From contig JAPXFY010000022.1 in NCBI GenBank assembly GCA_030674185.1, positions 47,780,052 to 47,844,051 on the forward strand: 64,000 nt of DNA, written 5' to 3'. Made by a program: the position numbers and the translations under genes. The DNA comes from Monoplex corrugatus (taxonomy: Eukaryota > Mollusca > Gastropoda > Littorinimorpha > Ranellidae). Below, piece after piece: positions 1-13,106 of this stretch. The notes under the pieces were generated by a model. That model saw only the letters and a list, made by a program, of their open reading frames with translations, searched no databases and was not told where the DNA came from. Position 1 is the first letter of the stretch; the number at the start of each line of letters is the position of its first letter.

Positions 1-208
1 CATTTGTCATCATCATCTTTAGCCCGTGTCATTATCATTTTAGCGTGTGTCATCATAACATTTACAGTGTGTCGTCATCACGTTTAGTGAGTGTCATTAT
101 CATTATTAGCATGTGTCATAGTCATTCCTAGCATGTGTCATGTTTGGCGAGTGACATCATTTTAGGGTGTAGCATCATTAGTAGTTTCTGTCTCCATCAT
201 CTTTACAC

Positions 209-362
209 TGTGTGTGTGTGTGTGTCTATGTGTATGTGTGTGTGTGTGTGTATGTGTGTGTGTGTGAGTGTGTGTGTGTGTGTGTGAGTGTGTGTGTGCG
301 TGTGTGTGTGTGCATGTGCGAGTGTGTGCATGTGTGTGTGCGTGCATGTGTGTATGTGTGTG
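209..362. repeat. (TG)n microsatellite
   Basis: Imperfect TG dinucleotide tract with scattered TA, GA and CG interruptions, following the conserved lead-in tttctgtctccatcatcttt. It is the first of seven tracts at the same place in the duplicated unit. Confidence 0.95.
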
Positions 363-2042
363 AGAGAATCATCTTAAGTGTGTATCACAATTATTATTAT
401 GCGAGTTGCAATCATTCCACTTTAGTTTGTGTTATTATCATCTTTAGAATGTGACCAGATAAATTTTTCGATGTGCCACATTCATCTTTATTGCCTATCA
501 AAATCACCTTTAGTTTTTGGAGGGGAAGTGTGCACCACATCATCACTAGTGTCAGTCACCATCAACATCCAGTTACACCATGTGTCATCATAATTCTACC
601 ATGTGTCATCATCATGTTAGCGTGTGTCATCACTTTTAGTATGTGTCATATCACAATTATTGTGAGCCATCATCATCTGTACAATGTGTCATCATCATCT
701 TAAGTATGTGTCATAATCACATCCGTCCTGTGTCATCATCATCTTCAGAATGTGTCATCATCATCTTTAGCGTCTGTTGTCATCAAATTTAACGCCAATT
801 TTTCAGCATCTTTAGTGATGTACCCACACAAAAAATTGCAAATACTTCTCTCCCTAATTTTTTTTTTTTCTTCTATTTTTCTTATGTGTAGTGTTTATTG
901 ATTACATGCGTTTGTATGGTGCGTAAATCTTTGACACCATAGAAATACTGTTGTTTTTATTGTTTTATTGTTAATATTTTTATTATCATTACTATTATTG
1001 TTATGATTATTATCATTATCATCATCATTATTATTATTATTAAAGTCTATATTATCATTATTATTATTATCATCTTAATTATTACTTAATAGTTTCTCGT
1101 CAAACATGACAGAAAAAAGGTTTGAAAAAGAAATGGGAAAAATCTAAGAGTAAAGGAGAGAACGCAAACAAATCTAAACACCACAGTGGATATCCTAATG
1201 GGAGCATCAGATTTCTTTCATAAAAGAATTTATTGAATTCTAAATTGAAGTTAACTGTCTCCGCCTACCAAAGGGGGCACCACCCACAGTTTTTGTAGAA
1301 GCAAATGTTATATTTCAAGCCTGATAGTAGTCCTTCAAATCATAATACTGTTACATTCTGAAGAAAACTGGATATCAAGATGAAGAACCCAGCTCTTACT
1401 TTTGTGGGTAACCTCCTTTTACCTAGGAACAATAATGACGTTGAAATTTGTAGTGAAGACATAACAGAATCCATGATAGCTGCCTTCATTGCATTATACA
1501 CTGTATAGATTTGTAGTGAAGACATAACAAAAACCATGTCATCATCATCATCTTTAGTGTGCATCATTACCTTTAATGTGTGTCATCATCATCTTTAATG
1601 TGTCACCATCCTCTTTAGCTTGTGTCATCATTTAATTGTTTCGTCATCATCATCTTTAGCCTGAATTATTACTGTCTGGAGTGTGTCGTCATGATCTTTG
1701 GCGTGTGTCATCGTCATCTCTAGTGTGTTATCGTCATTTTTTGCAGTCACCATTATCAGGAGCATGTGCCATCATCATCTTGACAGTGTGCCATCCTCAT
1801 CTTTAACGTATGCTCTCATTGTCATTAGTGTACAGACGTGTGTATAAGCACAGTGATATATATGTCAACCCACTTTGCTGCAACTAAAGGGACAAACTAC
1901 AAAACACAGAAAGTTAACAAACAAAGAAACGAAAAACAAGAAACATCACCACAAAAGATACGTGCACAGGCACGGCAGGGTAAACGTACATGAATCATAC
2001 AAAATAGTGGGAAAGGAAGACATAATGTGCATATGTACTGAC

Positions 2043-2168
2043 CAGCTGTCTGACAATTGAGGCCAGTGTACTCAGCAGTACAGGTGCAGTTATACGATGA
2101 TGTACCAACAGGGGTGCACGTGCCCCCATTCAAGCATGGACGTTGAACGTTGCAGACTTGGTTCTGGT
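2043..2168 (-). CDS. EGF exon, type B, copy 1 (leftmost)
   Basis: A 126-nt exon encoding one EGF domain with cysteine spacing C-x5-C-x5-C-x9-C-x1-C-x8-C, including VCNVQRPCLNGGTC and CTCTAEYTGLNC. The donor is gtcagtac. The acceptor reads gtaacag but has lost four bases just upstream compared with other B copies. The last codon is GCT where copy 2 has GCA, which is silent. Both introns are phase 1. It is the most 3' exon visible; the gene continues off the window. The acceptor is preceded by an ATT/ATC tract rather than a pyrimidine tract. Confidence 0.85.
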
Positions 2169-2177
2169 CTGTTACAT

Positions 2178-2197
2178 TTTTATCATCATCATCGTCA

Positions 2198-2249
<52 letters not shown>

Positions 2250-2570
2250 CATTATTATTATTATCATTATTATTACTATTGTTATATTATTATTATCATT
2301 ATTGTTATTGTTATTACTACTACTATTGTAATTATTATTATTATCATTATCATTATGGTTGTTGTTCTTGTTCTTGTTTTTGTTCTTGTTCTTGTTATTA
2401 TTGTTATCAGTATTAACATTATTATCACTATTGTTATCATTATCATAATTATTACTTTATTATTATTGCTATTACTGATATCATTATCGTCATTAACATT
2501 TTAATTGTTGTTATTACTATCACCATCATCATTATCATCATCATTTTTATCATATTATTAGTAGCAAGAA
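2178..2570. repeat. (ATT/ATC)n tract beside B exon
   Basis: Plus-strand (TTA/TCA)n sequence immediately upstream, in gene orientation, of a B exon acceptor. Sister tracts in the array lie at about 955-1085, 3770-3855, 4353-4640, 5324-5402, 9008-9235, 10635-10950, 12016-12178, 14115-14250, 17860-17990, 19090-19380, 22510-22678, 24711-24880, 26840-26975, 28060-28370, 29560-29725, 31676-31802 and 32910-33210. Open frames in them (poly-Ile, Leu, Tyr) are periodicity artefacts. Confidence 0.9.
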
Positions 2571-3151
2571 AGTCTGAGGAGAGCTGGATAGCAGAAGACC
2601 CTGTGAGGAGAAGCCCCCCTTCCCACTTTCATGCAACTCTTTCCACTTTAGCCTTACATTCTAAGCTGACCAGATCACATCCAGGTCATCAACATCTTGA
2701 TCGTATGTCATCAATTTTACCGTAATTTGAAAGCAACATTTGTGATAATTCCACAACTCTTCTAAATGATATGCTCACAAGCCTCAAGTCAAATATGACA
2801 TGAAAAAGTTAGAAAAAGACAGAAGGAAAAGCGTACAGTTTTCGTAATATTTACTGATTTCTTCAATTTTACCCTGTACTTATTTCTTGATATGTATTGG
2901 GTTATTGTGCGCCATACTTTTTTTTCTCAGTAAGTTTTGGAGCATTGTACGTCACCCGGTTCATATTTCCAGTAATGTAGACAATTTACCTTTATGAAAA
3001 CAGCCAAGAACAATGTGATATCAAGATACTTAGTGAACGCTTCTTCCTCATTTTCCAAATCTACTTACTACTGGGCATATGTAGTACAGGACAAATGCAT
3101 ATACAATCATGTCCACGAAATATAATCGCATGAAACTAAATCTGTACCCAC

Positions 3152-3256
3152 TTTGTGTTTCACAGTAGGCTCCTGTATAGCCCGTCTGACACTGGCATGT
3201 TCCATTCCAGGTGCAGATGCCACCATTTTGACACGCCTTGGTGAAACATGAGGTCA
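3152..3256 (-). CDS. EGF exon, type A1, copy 1
   Basis: A 105-nt exon, phase 1 to 1, with cysteine spacing C-x4-C-x5-C-x5-C-x1-C-x8-C. Key stretches are SCFTKACQNGGIC and TWNGTCQCQTGYTGAYC. The donor gtgggtac and acceptor ggcag are both present, the latter behind a good T-rich tract (gttttgtgtcttttga). The A1 subtype is marked by GGIC and the N-glycosylation sequon NGT. This copy has Ala before the last Tyr-Cys, where most others have Thr. Confidence 0.9.
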
Positions 3257-4129
3257 CTGCCATTCAAAAGACACAAAACACAACCATCAGCTTTAGTCTA
3301 TGTCACCATCACATTTAGAGTGTGCCATCATCATGTTTAGTCAGTGTCATTATCATTTTTAGCATTACCATAGTCATCTTTAGCGTGCGTCATATTTAGC
3401 ATGTGTCATCATCATCTTAAGGGTGTATTACCATATGGTTTCGTGCGTCTCATCATCATCATCTTCAGCGTCTTTCATCATCATCTTTAGCAGGTGTCAT
3501 CATCATCCCTAGCGTGTTGTCATTATCTTCAGAGTGTATCATCATCATCTTTAGCGTGTGTCATCATCAATTTTAAGCTCAATTTTTCAGAATCTTTACC
3601 GATATACCCATATGAAAATACGTTTTGCAAATATTTCTTTTGCTCAAATTTTTTTTCTTTTTTTTGTATTTTTCTTTTCTTAAATGTAGTCTTTATTGAG
3701 TGCATACATTTGCGTAGTGCGTGAGTGTGCTTTGATATAAACCTTTAAGATTTGACACAATAGAAATACTGTTATTCATATTATTTTATTGTTGTTATTA
3801 TTGTTGTTATTATCATTGTTATTACTATCATTATCATCATTATCATGATTATGAGTGTGTCGTCGTGATATTTAGCGTGTGTCGTCTTTAGCATATGCTC
3901 TCATTGTCATTAGTGTACAGACGTGTGTATAGGCACAGCAATATACATGTCAACCCACTTTGCTGCAATTAAAGGGACAAACTACAAAATACAGAATGTT
4001 AACAAATAAAGAAACGAAAAACAAAAAACAAATCACCACAAAGACACGTGCTAAGGCACGGCAGGGCAAAACGTACATGAATCATACAAAATAGTGGGAA
4101 AGGAAGACATAATGTGCATATGTACTGAC

Positions 4130-4255
4130 CTGCTGTCTGACAATTGAGGCCAGTGTACTCAGCAGTACAGGTGCAGTTATACGATGATGTACCAACAGGG
4201 GTGCACGTGCCCCCATTCAAGCATGGACGTTGAACGTTGCAGACTTGGTTCTGGT
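4130..4255 (-). CDS. EGF exon, type B, copy 2
   Basis: A 126-nt intact B exon with donor CAG|gtcagtac and acceptor gtctgtaacag. The sequence before the acceptor (4261-4350) is unique here rather than a triplet tract, so this copy may have a different splicing context from its sisters. It holds GGTC between the second and third cysteines, fitting the O-fucose consensus C-x4-(S/T)-C, and the sequon NCT. Confidence 0.88.
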
Positions 4256-5056
4256 CTGTTACAGACATTTTCATAATGACTACCAGGCTAAACCTATCTC
4301 TCAGTAAAATGGCTACTCACTTGGGTAGGTTTCATCGGCGATCCAGCCAACATTTTTATCATCATCAGCATCAGCATCATCATCATCATTATTGTTATCA
4401 TTATTATTATTATTACTATTACTACTAATACTACTACTACTATTGTAATTATCATTATTAATATCATTATTATTATTATTGTTGTTCTTGTTCTTGTTAT
4501 TGCTCTTGTTCTTGTTACTATTGCTGTTATCAGTTTTACCATTATTATCACTATTGTTAGCATTATCATTATCATCATTATTACTTTATTATTATTGTTA
4601 TTACTGCTATCATTATCGTCGTTATTATCATTGTAATTATTACGTTTGTGATATATCCACAACACTTCTAAATGATATGCTCATAAGTCTCTAGTCAAAT
4701 ATGACATGAGAAATGTTAGAAAAAGACAGAAGGAAAAGCGTAGAGTTTTTGTATTATTTATTGATTTCTTCAGTTTAACCCTGTGCTTGCTTCTTGATAT
4801 GTATTGAGTTATTGTACACCATACTCTTCATTTTTTCTCAGTAAGTTCTGGAGCATTGCACGTTACACAATACATATTTCCAGTAATGTAGACAATTTAC
4901 CTTTATGAAAACAGCCAAGAACAATGTGATATCAAGATACGTAGTGAACGCTTCTTCCTCATTTTCCAAATCTACGTAATATTGGGCATATGTAGAACAG
5001 GACATATACAATCATGTCCACGAAATATAATTGCATGAAACTAAATCTGTACCCAC

Positions 5057-5161
5057 TTTGTGTTTCACAATAGGTTCCTGTATAGCCCGTCTGACACTGG
5101 CATGTTCCATTCCAGGTGCAGATGCCACCATTTTGACACGCTTTGGTGAAACATGAGGTCA
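5057..5161 (-). CDS. EGF exon, type A1, copy 2
   Basis: A 105-nt A1 exon with intact GT-AG borders (donor gtgggtac). It reads SCFTKACQNGGIC, TWNGTCQC and QTGYTGTYC. It lies 0.8 kb from B copy 2, preserving the A1-B part of the module. The unit immediately to its right is rearranged: a B remnant follows at 5214 and then a LINE. Confidence 0.9.
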
Positions 5162-5213
5162 CTGCCGTTTAAAAGACACAAAACACAACCATCAGCTATA
5201 GTCTATGTCATCA

Positions 5214-5310
5214 TCAGCAGTACAGGTGCAGTTATACGATGATGTACCAATAGGGGTGCACGTGCCCCCATTCAAGCATGGACGTTGAACGTTGCAGACT
5301 TGGTTCTGGT
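5214..5310 (-). pseudogene. Truncated EGF B exon remnant
   Basis: The first 97 nt (gene sense) of a B exon survive, from the acceptor side through CTCTA. The last cysteine and the donor are gone. The break joins the 3' flank of the neighbouring A1 unit at a tcag microhomology. One residue differs (CTPI in place of CTPV). It cannot splice as a normal B exon. Confidence 0.85.
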
Positions 5311-5402
5311 CTGTTACAGACATTTTTATCATCATCATCATCATTATTATTATTATCATTATTATCATTATCATTATTATTATTATTACTATTATTATTG
5401 TA

Positions 5403-8400
5403 GGCTTACATCCGTCCATTCATCCACAAACACTCTGCACCTACGACCTGGAGAGGACACTCCAGCCTCGCTACTAACACTAGTGTCGGCACAACACGGG
5501 AAGCAACAGATACCGGTGATAAGTCATTGCTCAACTGGCGTAGAGCTGACTCCAGGGGTTGCTTTTGACGGTGGGAGAGAGCTTCGTGTCTTACTGGACA
5601 GCTACCGCCCGCCTAAGCTGGGCAGCCCCCAGCCAGTTAGGTGCTGTCCCGCCACGACCTGCCTTCTTCATTGGGTGCATGAAGATTAGGAGAAAATCTG
5701 ACAAGCAGGTCGTTAATTACCGCACCAAACAAAAAGAAAAATTCAAATTCAAGAAACGGATCAGGAAAAGGATCAGCAGTGAAACTGGGCTGTTGGAATG
5801 TCCGAACAATGATGCCTGGGCTCTCCCAAGATCTGCAAGACATCAGCGACGCCAGAAAAACCGCCGTCATAAACAGCGAACTAAAGAGGCTCAATGTGGA
5901 CATTGCCACTCTGCAGGAAACATGGCTGGCTGACTCAGGAACACTAAAGGAAAGGGACTACACCTTCTTCTGGCAAGGAAAGAGTTCTGATGCCCCAAGA
6001 GAGCACGGAGTAGGCTTTGCAGTAAGGAACAGCCTGCTGAACATGATTGAACCAGGCAGCGGCAGTTCAGAATGACTGTTGACTCTCCGCCTCAACACCA
6101 CCGAAGGCTATGTCACTCTCATCAGCGTTTATGCCCCAACTCTGTCCGCCTCTCCAGACACCAAGGATGAGTTCTACGAAAATCTTGCATCAACCATAAG
6201 GAACATCCCCAGGACAGAACAACTTGTTCTCCTGGGCGACTTCAACGCCAGAGTGGGTGCAGACAATGACTCATGGCCCTTCTGCCTCGGTTCCTTTGGA
6301 GTGGGGAAAATGAATGAGAATGGACAGCGACTGCTTGAGTTTTGCGCCTGCCATGAACTGTGCATCGCCAACTCCTTCTTCAAGACGAAGCCTCAGCACA
6401 AAGTCTCCTGGAGGCATCCCCGCTCAAAACATTGGCACCAACTGGATTTGATCCTAGTAAGACGTGCCGCTATCAAAAACGTTCTCCACACTCGCTCTTA
6501 TCACAGCGCAGACTGCAACAAAGACCACTCTCTGGTATGTTGCAAGATCAGGCTACAACCAAAGAAGTTCCACTGCTCAAAGGAACAAGGGAACCCTCGC
6601 ATTGACGTCAGCAAGATGTCTCAGCCAGATCTTGTAGAACAGTTCGCAGAGGCCTTTCAGAGAGAATACGATGCATTGCAGCCCAGAGACTCTGCCACTG
6701 AGAGATGGGAAATGCTACGAGACATCTTGCACCGCATTGTTATGGCCACCTTTGGGAAGAAAACTGTGAAGTCCCACGACTGGTTTGAGGCCAAATCTTC
6801 AGAGATGACTCCCACTGTTGAGGCCAAGTGTGCCGCACTCACCAAGTATAAGCGGTCACCCAGTGAGAAGAACCTGCAAATCCTCAGGGCTGCCAGAAGT
6901 AAGGTTCAGCTTAACGCCAGGCGCTGCGCAAACGAGTACTGGACAGAGCTCAGCGAAGAGATACAGAGTGCTGCTGAAAGAGGCGACATCCGAGGAATGT
7001 ATGATGGCATCAAGAAGGCACTGGGACCAACACAGAGCAAGATCGCCCCCCTCAAATCCTCCACTGGGGAAGTAATCAGCAATCCTAGCCAACAGATGGA
7101 AAGATGGGCGGAACACTACTCCGACCTCTACTCCACACAGAACATGGTGTCCCCCTTAGCCCTCGATGCCATCAAGTGCATGCCGGTAATGGAAGAACTT
7201 GACGCAGAGCCAACTGCGGACGAACTCAGCAAGGCCATTGATAGCCTGGCATCAGGGAAGGCACCTGGCAACGAAGGAATTCCCCCAGACCTCATCAAGC
7301 ACTGTAAGACTTCTCTTCTGCACCCTTTGCACGCAGTTCTGTCAGTGTTGGAATGAGGGAGCTGTACCACAGGACATGAGGGACGTCAAGATCGTCACCC
7401 TGTACAAAAACAAGGGCGAAAGGAGCGACTGCAACAACTACAGAAGTATCTCGCTCCTCAGCATTGTTGGCAAAGTCTATGCTCAGGTCCTCCTAATCCG
7501 CCTGCAGAAACTGGCTGAACGCGTCTACCCGGAATCACAGTGTGGTTTTCGAGCAGAGAGATCCACGGTAGACATGGTCTTCTCCCTTCGCCAAATCCAG
7601 GAGAAGTGCAGAGAGCAGCGGATGCCCCTGTATGTGGCATTCATTGACCTCACCAAGGCCTTTGACCTAGTCAGCAGAGATGGCCTTTTAAGGGCTCTCC
7701 GAAAAATCGGCTGCCCCCCAAACTGCACAGCTTAATTGAGTCCTTCCACTCAAACATGAAAGGGATGGTGCAGTTCAACGGAAACCTCTCCAAGCCCTTC
7801 GACGTACGCAGCGGTGTGAAACAAGGCTGCGTCCTGGCCCCAACCCTCTTTGGAATCTTCTTCGCTCTCCTCCTGAGGCATGCGTTCAGCACAGCGCAAG
7901 AAGGGATCCACCTGCGGACCAGATCAGATGGCAGGCTCTTCAACCTCGCCCGCCTCAGAGCAAGGACAAAGGTCCGTGAAGCCCTCATCAGAGACATGCT
8001 ATTTGCCAACGATGCCGCAGTTGTGACCCATACTCAGCGGGACTTGCAGTCACTAATGGACCGCCTTCTCCCAGGCCTGCAAAGATTTTGGTCTGACCAT
8101 CAGTCTTAAGAAGACAAACGTCCTGGGCCAAGACACGCCATCTCCACCAGCCATCACCATTGATGACTACGAGCTTGAAGCCATCCATCAATTCACATAT
8201 CTTGGGTCCACCATCACCGATAACCTCACCCTTGACACAGAGTCGACAAGAGGATCGGGAAGGCAGCCACAACACTAGCCCGCCTCACACAAAGGGTGTG
8301 GACAAATCCCAAGCTGACCACAAAGATGGCTGTATACAACGCCTGTGTCCTCAGCACCTTGCTGTATGGCAGCGAGGCGTGGACCACGCATGCTCATCAG

Positions 8401-9003
8401 GAGAAAAGGCTCAATACCTTCCACCTGAGAAGCCTACGGCGCATACTTGGCATTTCCTGGCAAGACAAGGTGACCAACACTGAAGTCCTAACCTGCGCTG
8501 GCCTCCCAACCATGCATACCATGCTGAGACAAGAGTCGGCTGCGCTGGTTGGGCCACGTTCGCCGCATGGAAGATAGTCGCATCCCAAAAGACATCCTTT
8601 ATGGTGAGCTTGCCACAGGGCAGAGAAACATTGGCCGCCCACAGCTGAGATACAAAGACGTTTGCAAGCGTGACATGAAGGCGCTTGAGATCAACACTGA
8701 GTCCTGGGAGGACCTCACAGACGACTGCAACAGCTGGAGAACTACTCTCAAGAAACAGCTGCGGATTGGTGAGGACAAACTGTCAGCTGCTGCAGCAGAA
8801 AAGCGAGTTCACAGAAAAGGGATGACAGCCAACAGACCAGCATCAGCATACACATGCGACCGCTGCGACAGAGACTGCCTCTCTCGCATTGGTCTGTACA
8901 GTCACAGGCGACGCTGCTTGGACCAAGCAGACAGCCCATCTAGACATTAGAACGGATGTACTTTGTCCATGGTCAGTCATGACCGAAGGAGGCCTACTAT
9001 ACC
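5403..9003 (+). mobile_element. Degenerate APE-type LINE (non-LTR retrotransposon)
   Basis: An endonuclease-reverse transcriptase LINE inserted into the ATT/ATC tract next to the B remnant; the same tract resumes at about 9004. It includes about 375 bp of 5' sequence before the coding region and a short 3' end. It lies antisense to the host gene, within an intron. The left junction is clear, where attattattgta meets ggcttacatcc. The right junction is uncertain by a few bases. Clade not assigned. Confidence 0.88.
5779..8950 (+). pseudogene. LINE endonuclease/reverse transcriptase ORF, broken
   Basis: Endonuclease motifs appear in order: GCWNVRTM (5785), ATLQETW, LLGDFNARVG, QLDLILVRR and SADCNKDHSLV. 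Reverse transcriptase motifs follow: NYRSISLLS, CGFRAERSTVDM, FIDLTKAFD, GVKQGCVLAPTLFG and FANDAA. The C-terminus has a CDRCDRDCLSRIGLYSHRRRC zinc-finger-like motif. Damage: an in-frame TGA at 6073-6075 and frameshifts near 7338, 7722 (a shortened C run), 8085, 8240 and 8535. The YxDD box reads FAND, so one catalytic Asp is replaced by Asn. It therefore should not encode an active enzyme. Confidence 0.9.
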
Positions 9004-9529
9004 TACTATCGTTATCAATATTTTGTTCATGTTCTTGCTGTTCTTGCTCTTGTTCTTGTTCTTATTGTTGTTATCAGTATTTCCATTATTATCATTATTT
9101 TTATGATTATCATTGTCATAATTATTACTTTATTGTTATTGCTGTTACTGCTATCATTATCATTATCATCATAATTATTATTGTTATTACCATCATCATC
9201 ATCATCATCATCATCATTTTTATCACATTTTTAGTAGCAAGAAAGTCTGAAGAGAGCTGGCTAGCAGAAGTCCCTCTGAGGAGAAGCCCCCCTTCCCACT
9301 TTCACGCAACTGTTTCCACCCTAGACTTACATTCTAAGCTGACCAGGTCGCATCCAGGTCATCAGCAACTCTTCTAGATGATATGCTCACAAGTCTCTAG
9401 TCAAATATGACATGAAAAAGGTTAGAAAAAAACAGAAAGAAAAGCGTACAGTTTTCGTATCATTTATTAATTTCTTCAATTTTATCCTGTACTTCTTTCT
9501 TGATATGTATTGGGTTATTGTACGCCACA

Positions 9530-9578
9530 CAGGTGCAGATGCCGCCATTTTGACACGCCTTGGTGAAACATGAGGTCA
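9530..9578 (-). pseudogene. Truncated EGF A1 exon remnant
   Basis: Only the first 49 nt (gene sense) of an A1 exon remain, covering the first three cysteines. The rest of the exon and about 350 bp of flank are deleted, so the exon joins directly to intron sequence (tacgccacac). No donor is present. Confidence 0.85.
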
Positions 9579-10316
9579 CTGCCGTTCAAAAGACACAAAA
9601 CACAACTATCAGCTTTAGTCTATGTCATCATCGTCTTTACATGTAGAGTGTCTCATCATCACCTTTAGCGTGTGTCATCATCATTTCAGAGTGTGCCATC
9701 ATCATGTTTAGTCAGTGTCATTATCATTTTTAGCATTACCATAGTCATCTTTAGCGTATGTCATATTTAGCGTGTGTCATCATCATCTTACGGGTGTATT
9801 ACCATGTGGTTTCGTGCGTGTCATCATCATCTTTAGCAGGTGTCATCATCATCCCTAGCGTGTCATCATCATCTTCAGAGTGTATCATCGTCTTATACTC
9901 TGTATTGATTTGATAATGAAGACATAACAGAAACTATGTCATCAACATCATCTTTAATATGCGTCATCATCTGTAATGTGTCATACTGAATAATTGTATA
10001 CAATAGTGTACATTTTTCTTGTTATTTATCGATTTCTTCAATTTTAGCCTGTACATGTTTCTTGTTATGTATTAAATTATGCACGTAATAGTCTTCATTT
10101 TTTTCTTAGTATGTATTGGAGTATTGTACGTCAGAATATACATATTTCCCATAATGTAGACAATCAACCATTATGAAATTAGCCAAGAACAATGAAATAT
10201 CAAGATAGGCTGTGAACGCTTCTTCTCATTTTCCAAATCTACTGGGCATATTTAGCATAGTATCTATACAATCATGTCCACGAAATACAATTACATGAAA
10301 CTAAATCTATACTCAC

Positions 10317-10421
10317 TTTGTGTTTCACAGTAGGTTCCTGTATAGCCTGTCTGACACTGGCATTTGCCATTCCAGGAACAGGTGCCGCCATTTTGACACC
10401 CCTTGGTGAAACATGAGGTCA
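10317..10421 (-). CDS. EGF exon, type A2, copy 1
   Basis: A 105-nt A2 exon with donor gtgagtat. It reads SCFTKGCQNGGTC and SWNGKCQCQTGYTGTYC. Compared with A1, Lys replaces Thr after NG, which removes the N-glycosylation sequon, while Thr before the third cysteine creates an O-fucose consensus. Closest relatives are the copies at 23493 and 25690. Confidence 0.9.
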
Positions 10422-10560
10422 CTGCCGTTCAAAAGACACAAAACACAACCATCAGCTTCAGTCTATGCCATCATCTTTAACGTGTACCATCATCACCTTT
10501 ATCATCAGTTATCATCATCTTTAGTCTGTGTCATTATCATTTTAGCGAGTGTCATCATAA

Positions 10561-10623
10561 CAACAGGGGTGCACGTGCCCCCATTCAAGCATGGACGTTG
10601 AACGTTGCAGACTTGGTTCTGGT
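10561..10623 (-). pseudogene. Truncated EGF B exon remnant
   Basis: The first 63 nt (gene sense) of a B exon with a normal acceptor, cut off after CTPV and joined to minisatellite sequence at an aac microhomology. It retains three cysteines and has no donor. Confidence 0.85.
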
Positions 10624-11469
10624 CTGTTACAGACATTTTTATCATCATCATCATCATCATTATTGTTATTATCATTATTATCATTATCATTATTATTATT
10701 ACTATTATTATTGTAATTATCATTATCAATATCTTGTTCATGTTCTTGCTGTTCTTGCTCTTGTTCTAGTTCTTATTGTTGTTATCAGTATTTCCATTAT
10801 TATCACTATTTTTATGATTATCATTGTCATAATTATTACTTTATTGTTATTGCTGTTACTGCTATCATTATCATTATTATTATCATCATATTTATTATTG
10901 TTATTACCATCATCATCATCATCATCATTTTTATCACATTTTTAGTAGCAAGAAAGTCTGAAGAGAGCTGACTAGCAGAAGTCCCTCTGAGGACAAGCCC
11001 CCCTTCCCACTTTCACGCAACTGTTTCCACCCTAGACTTACATTCTAAGCTGACCAGGTCGCATCCAGGTCATCAGCAACTCTTCTAGATGATATGCTCA
11101 CAAGTCTCTAGTCAAATATGACATGAAAAAAGTTAGAAAAAAACAGAAGAAAAAGCGTACAGTTTTTGTATCATTTATTAATTTCTTCAATTTTATCCTG
11201 TACTTCTTTCTTGATATGTATTGGGTTATTGTACGCCACACTTCCATTTTTTCCTAAGTTTTGGAGCATTGTACGTCACACGGTACATATTTCCAGTAAT
11301 GTAGACAATTTACCTTTATGAAAACAGCCAAGAAAAATGTGATATCAAGATACGTAGTGAACGCTTCTTCCTCATTTTCTAAATCTATGTACTACTAGGC
11401 ATATGTAGAACAGGACATATACAATCATATCTACGAAATATAATTGCATGAAACTCAATCTGTACCCAC

Positions 11470-11574
11470 TTTGTGTTTCACAATAGGTTCCTGTATAGCC
11501 GGTCTGACACTGGCATGTTCCATTCCAGGTGCAGATGCCGCCATTTTGACACGCCTTGGTGAAACATGAGATCA
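11470..11574 (-). CDS. EGF exon, type A1, copy 3
   Basis: An intact 105-nt A1 exon. One replacement near the start gives Ile-Ser-Cys in place of Thr-Ser-Cys. Donor gtgggtac and acceptor ggcag are present. It keeps GGIC and the NGT sequon. Confidence 0.9.
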
Positions 11575-13001
11575 CTGCCGTTCAAAAGACACAAAACACA
11601 ACCATCAGCTTTAGTCTATGTCATCATCGTCTTTACATGTAGAGTGTCTCATCATCTTACGGGTGTATTACCATGTGGTTTCGTGCGTGTCATCATCATC
11701 ATCTTCAGCGTCTTTCATCATCATCTTTAGCAGGTGTCATCAACATCCCTAGCGTGTCATCATCTTCAGAGTGTATCATCATCATCTTTAGCGTGTGTCA
11801 TCATCAATTATAAGCTCAATTTTTCAGCATCTTTACCGATATACCCATAAGAAAATACGTTTTGCAAATACTTCTTTGACTCAATCTTTTTTCTTTTTCT
11901 TCTATTTTCTTTTCTTATTTGTAGTCTTTATCGATTGCATGCGTTTGCGTAGTGCGTGAGTGTGCTTTGATATATATCTTAAAATTTGAAACGATAGAAA
12001 TATTGTTGTTCATATTATTTTATTGTTATTATTATTGTTGTTATTATCATTATTATTACTATCATTATTATCATTATCATGATTATTACTATTATTGTTA
12101 TTTTTGTTGTTATTATTGTTATTACTATTACAATCATTAATATTATTATTGTTATCATTATTATCGTTATTATAATCAAATAGTTTCTAGTCAAATAAGA
12201 CACGAAAAAGGACTGAAAAAGAAATGGAAACAAATCTAAGACTAAAGGAGAAAACACAAACAGATCTAAACGCTACAGTGGAAAGTCTACTGGGAACATC
12301 AGATTTCCTTTAGAACCGAACACACTGCATTCTAAATTGAAGTTTACTGTCTCCACCTATCAAAGATGAAACCACCGACAAGACTTGTAGAAGCAAATGT
12401 TATACTTCAAGCCTGATTGTAGTCCTCCAAATGAAGACTGTCATAACACTGTCACATTCTGAAGGAAACTGGATATAGAGAAGAGGAACCCAGCTCTTAC
12501 TTTTGTGAGTAACCTCCTTTTAGTTAGGAACAATAATGGCGTTGAAATCATGATAGCTGTCTTCATCGTCTTATACTCTGTATTGATTTGATAATGAAGA
12601 CATAGCAGAAACCATGTCATCAATATCATCTTTAGTATGCGTCATCATCTTTAATGTGTCATACTGAACAATTGTACGCAACAGTGTACATTTTTCTTGT
12701 TATTTATTGATTTCTTCAATTCTAGCCTGTACATGTTTCTTGTTATGTATTAAATTATGCATGTCAAAGTCTTCATATTTTTCTTAGTATGTATTGGAGC
12801 ATTGTACGTCAGAAGGTACATATTTCCCGTAATATAGACAATCACCATTATGAACACAGCCAAGTACAATGTGACATCAAGATAGGCAGTGAACGCTTCT
12901 ACCTGATTTACCAAATCTACGTACTACTGGGCATATTCAGCACAGCATATATACAATCATGTCCACGAAATACAATTACATGAAACTAAATATATGCTCA
13001 C

Positions 13002-13106
13002 TTTGTGTTTCACAGTAGGCTCCTGTAAAGCCTGTCTGACACTGGCATTTGCCATTCCAGGAACAGATGCCGCCATTTTGACACGCCTTGGTGAAACATG
13101 AGGTCA
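13002..13106 (-). CDS. EGF exon, type A2-like, copy 2
   Basis: A 105-nt intact exon with donor gtgagcat. It is a hybrid of subtypes: KACQNGGIC as in A1, SWNGKC as in A2, and GFTGAYC towards the end as in A3. It carries neither the O-fucose consensus nor the NGT sequon. The mosaic suggests gene conversion or an ancestral state. Confidence 0.88.

Noticed and set aside
5559..5933. Lys/Arg-rich frame before the LINE endonuclease
   Set aside because: Shadow frame of the LINE 5' region; the endonuclease frame carries the motifs.
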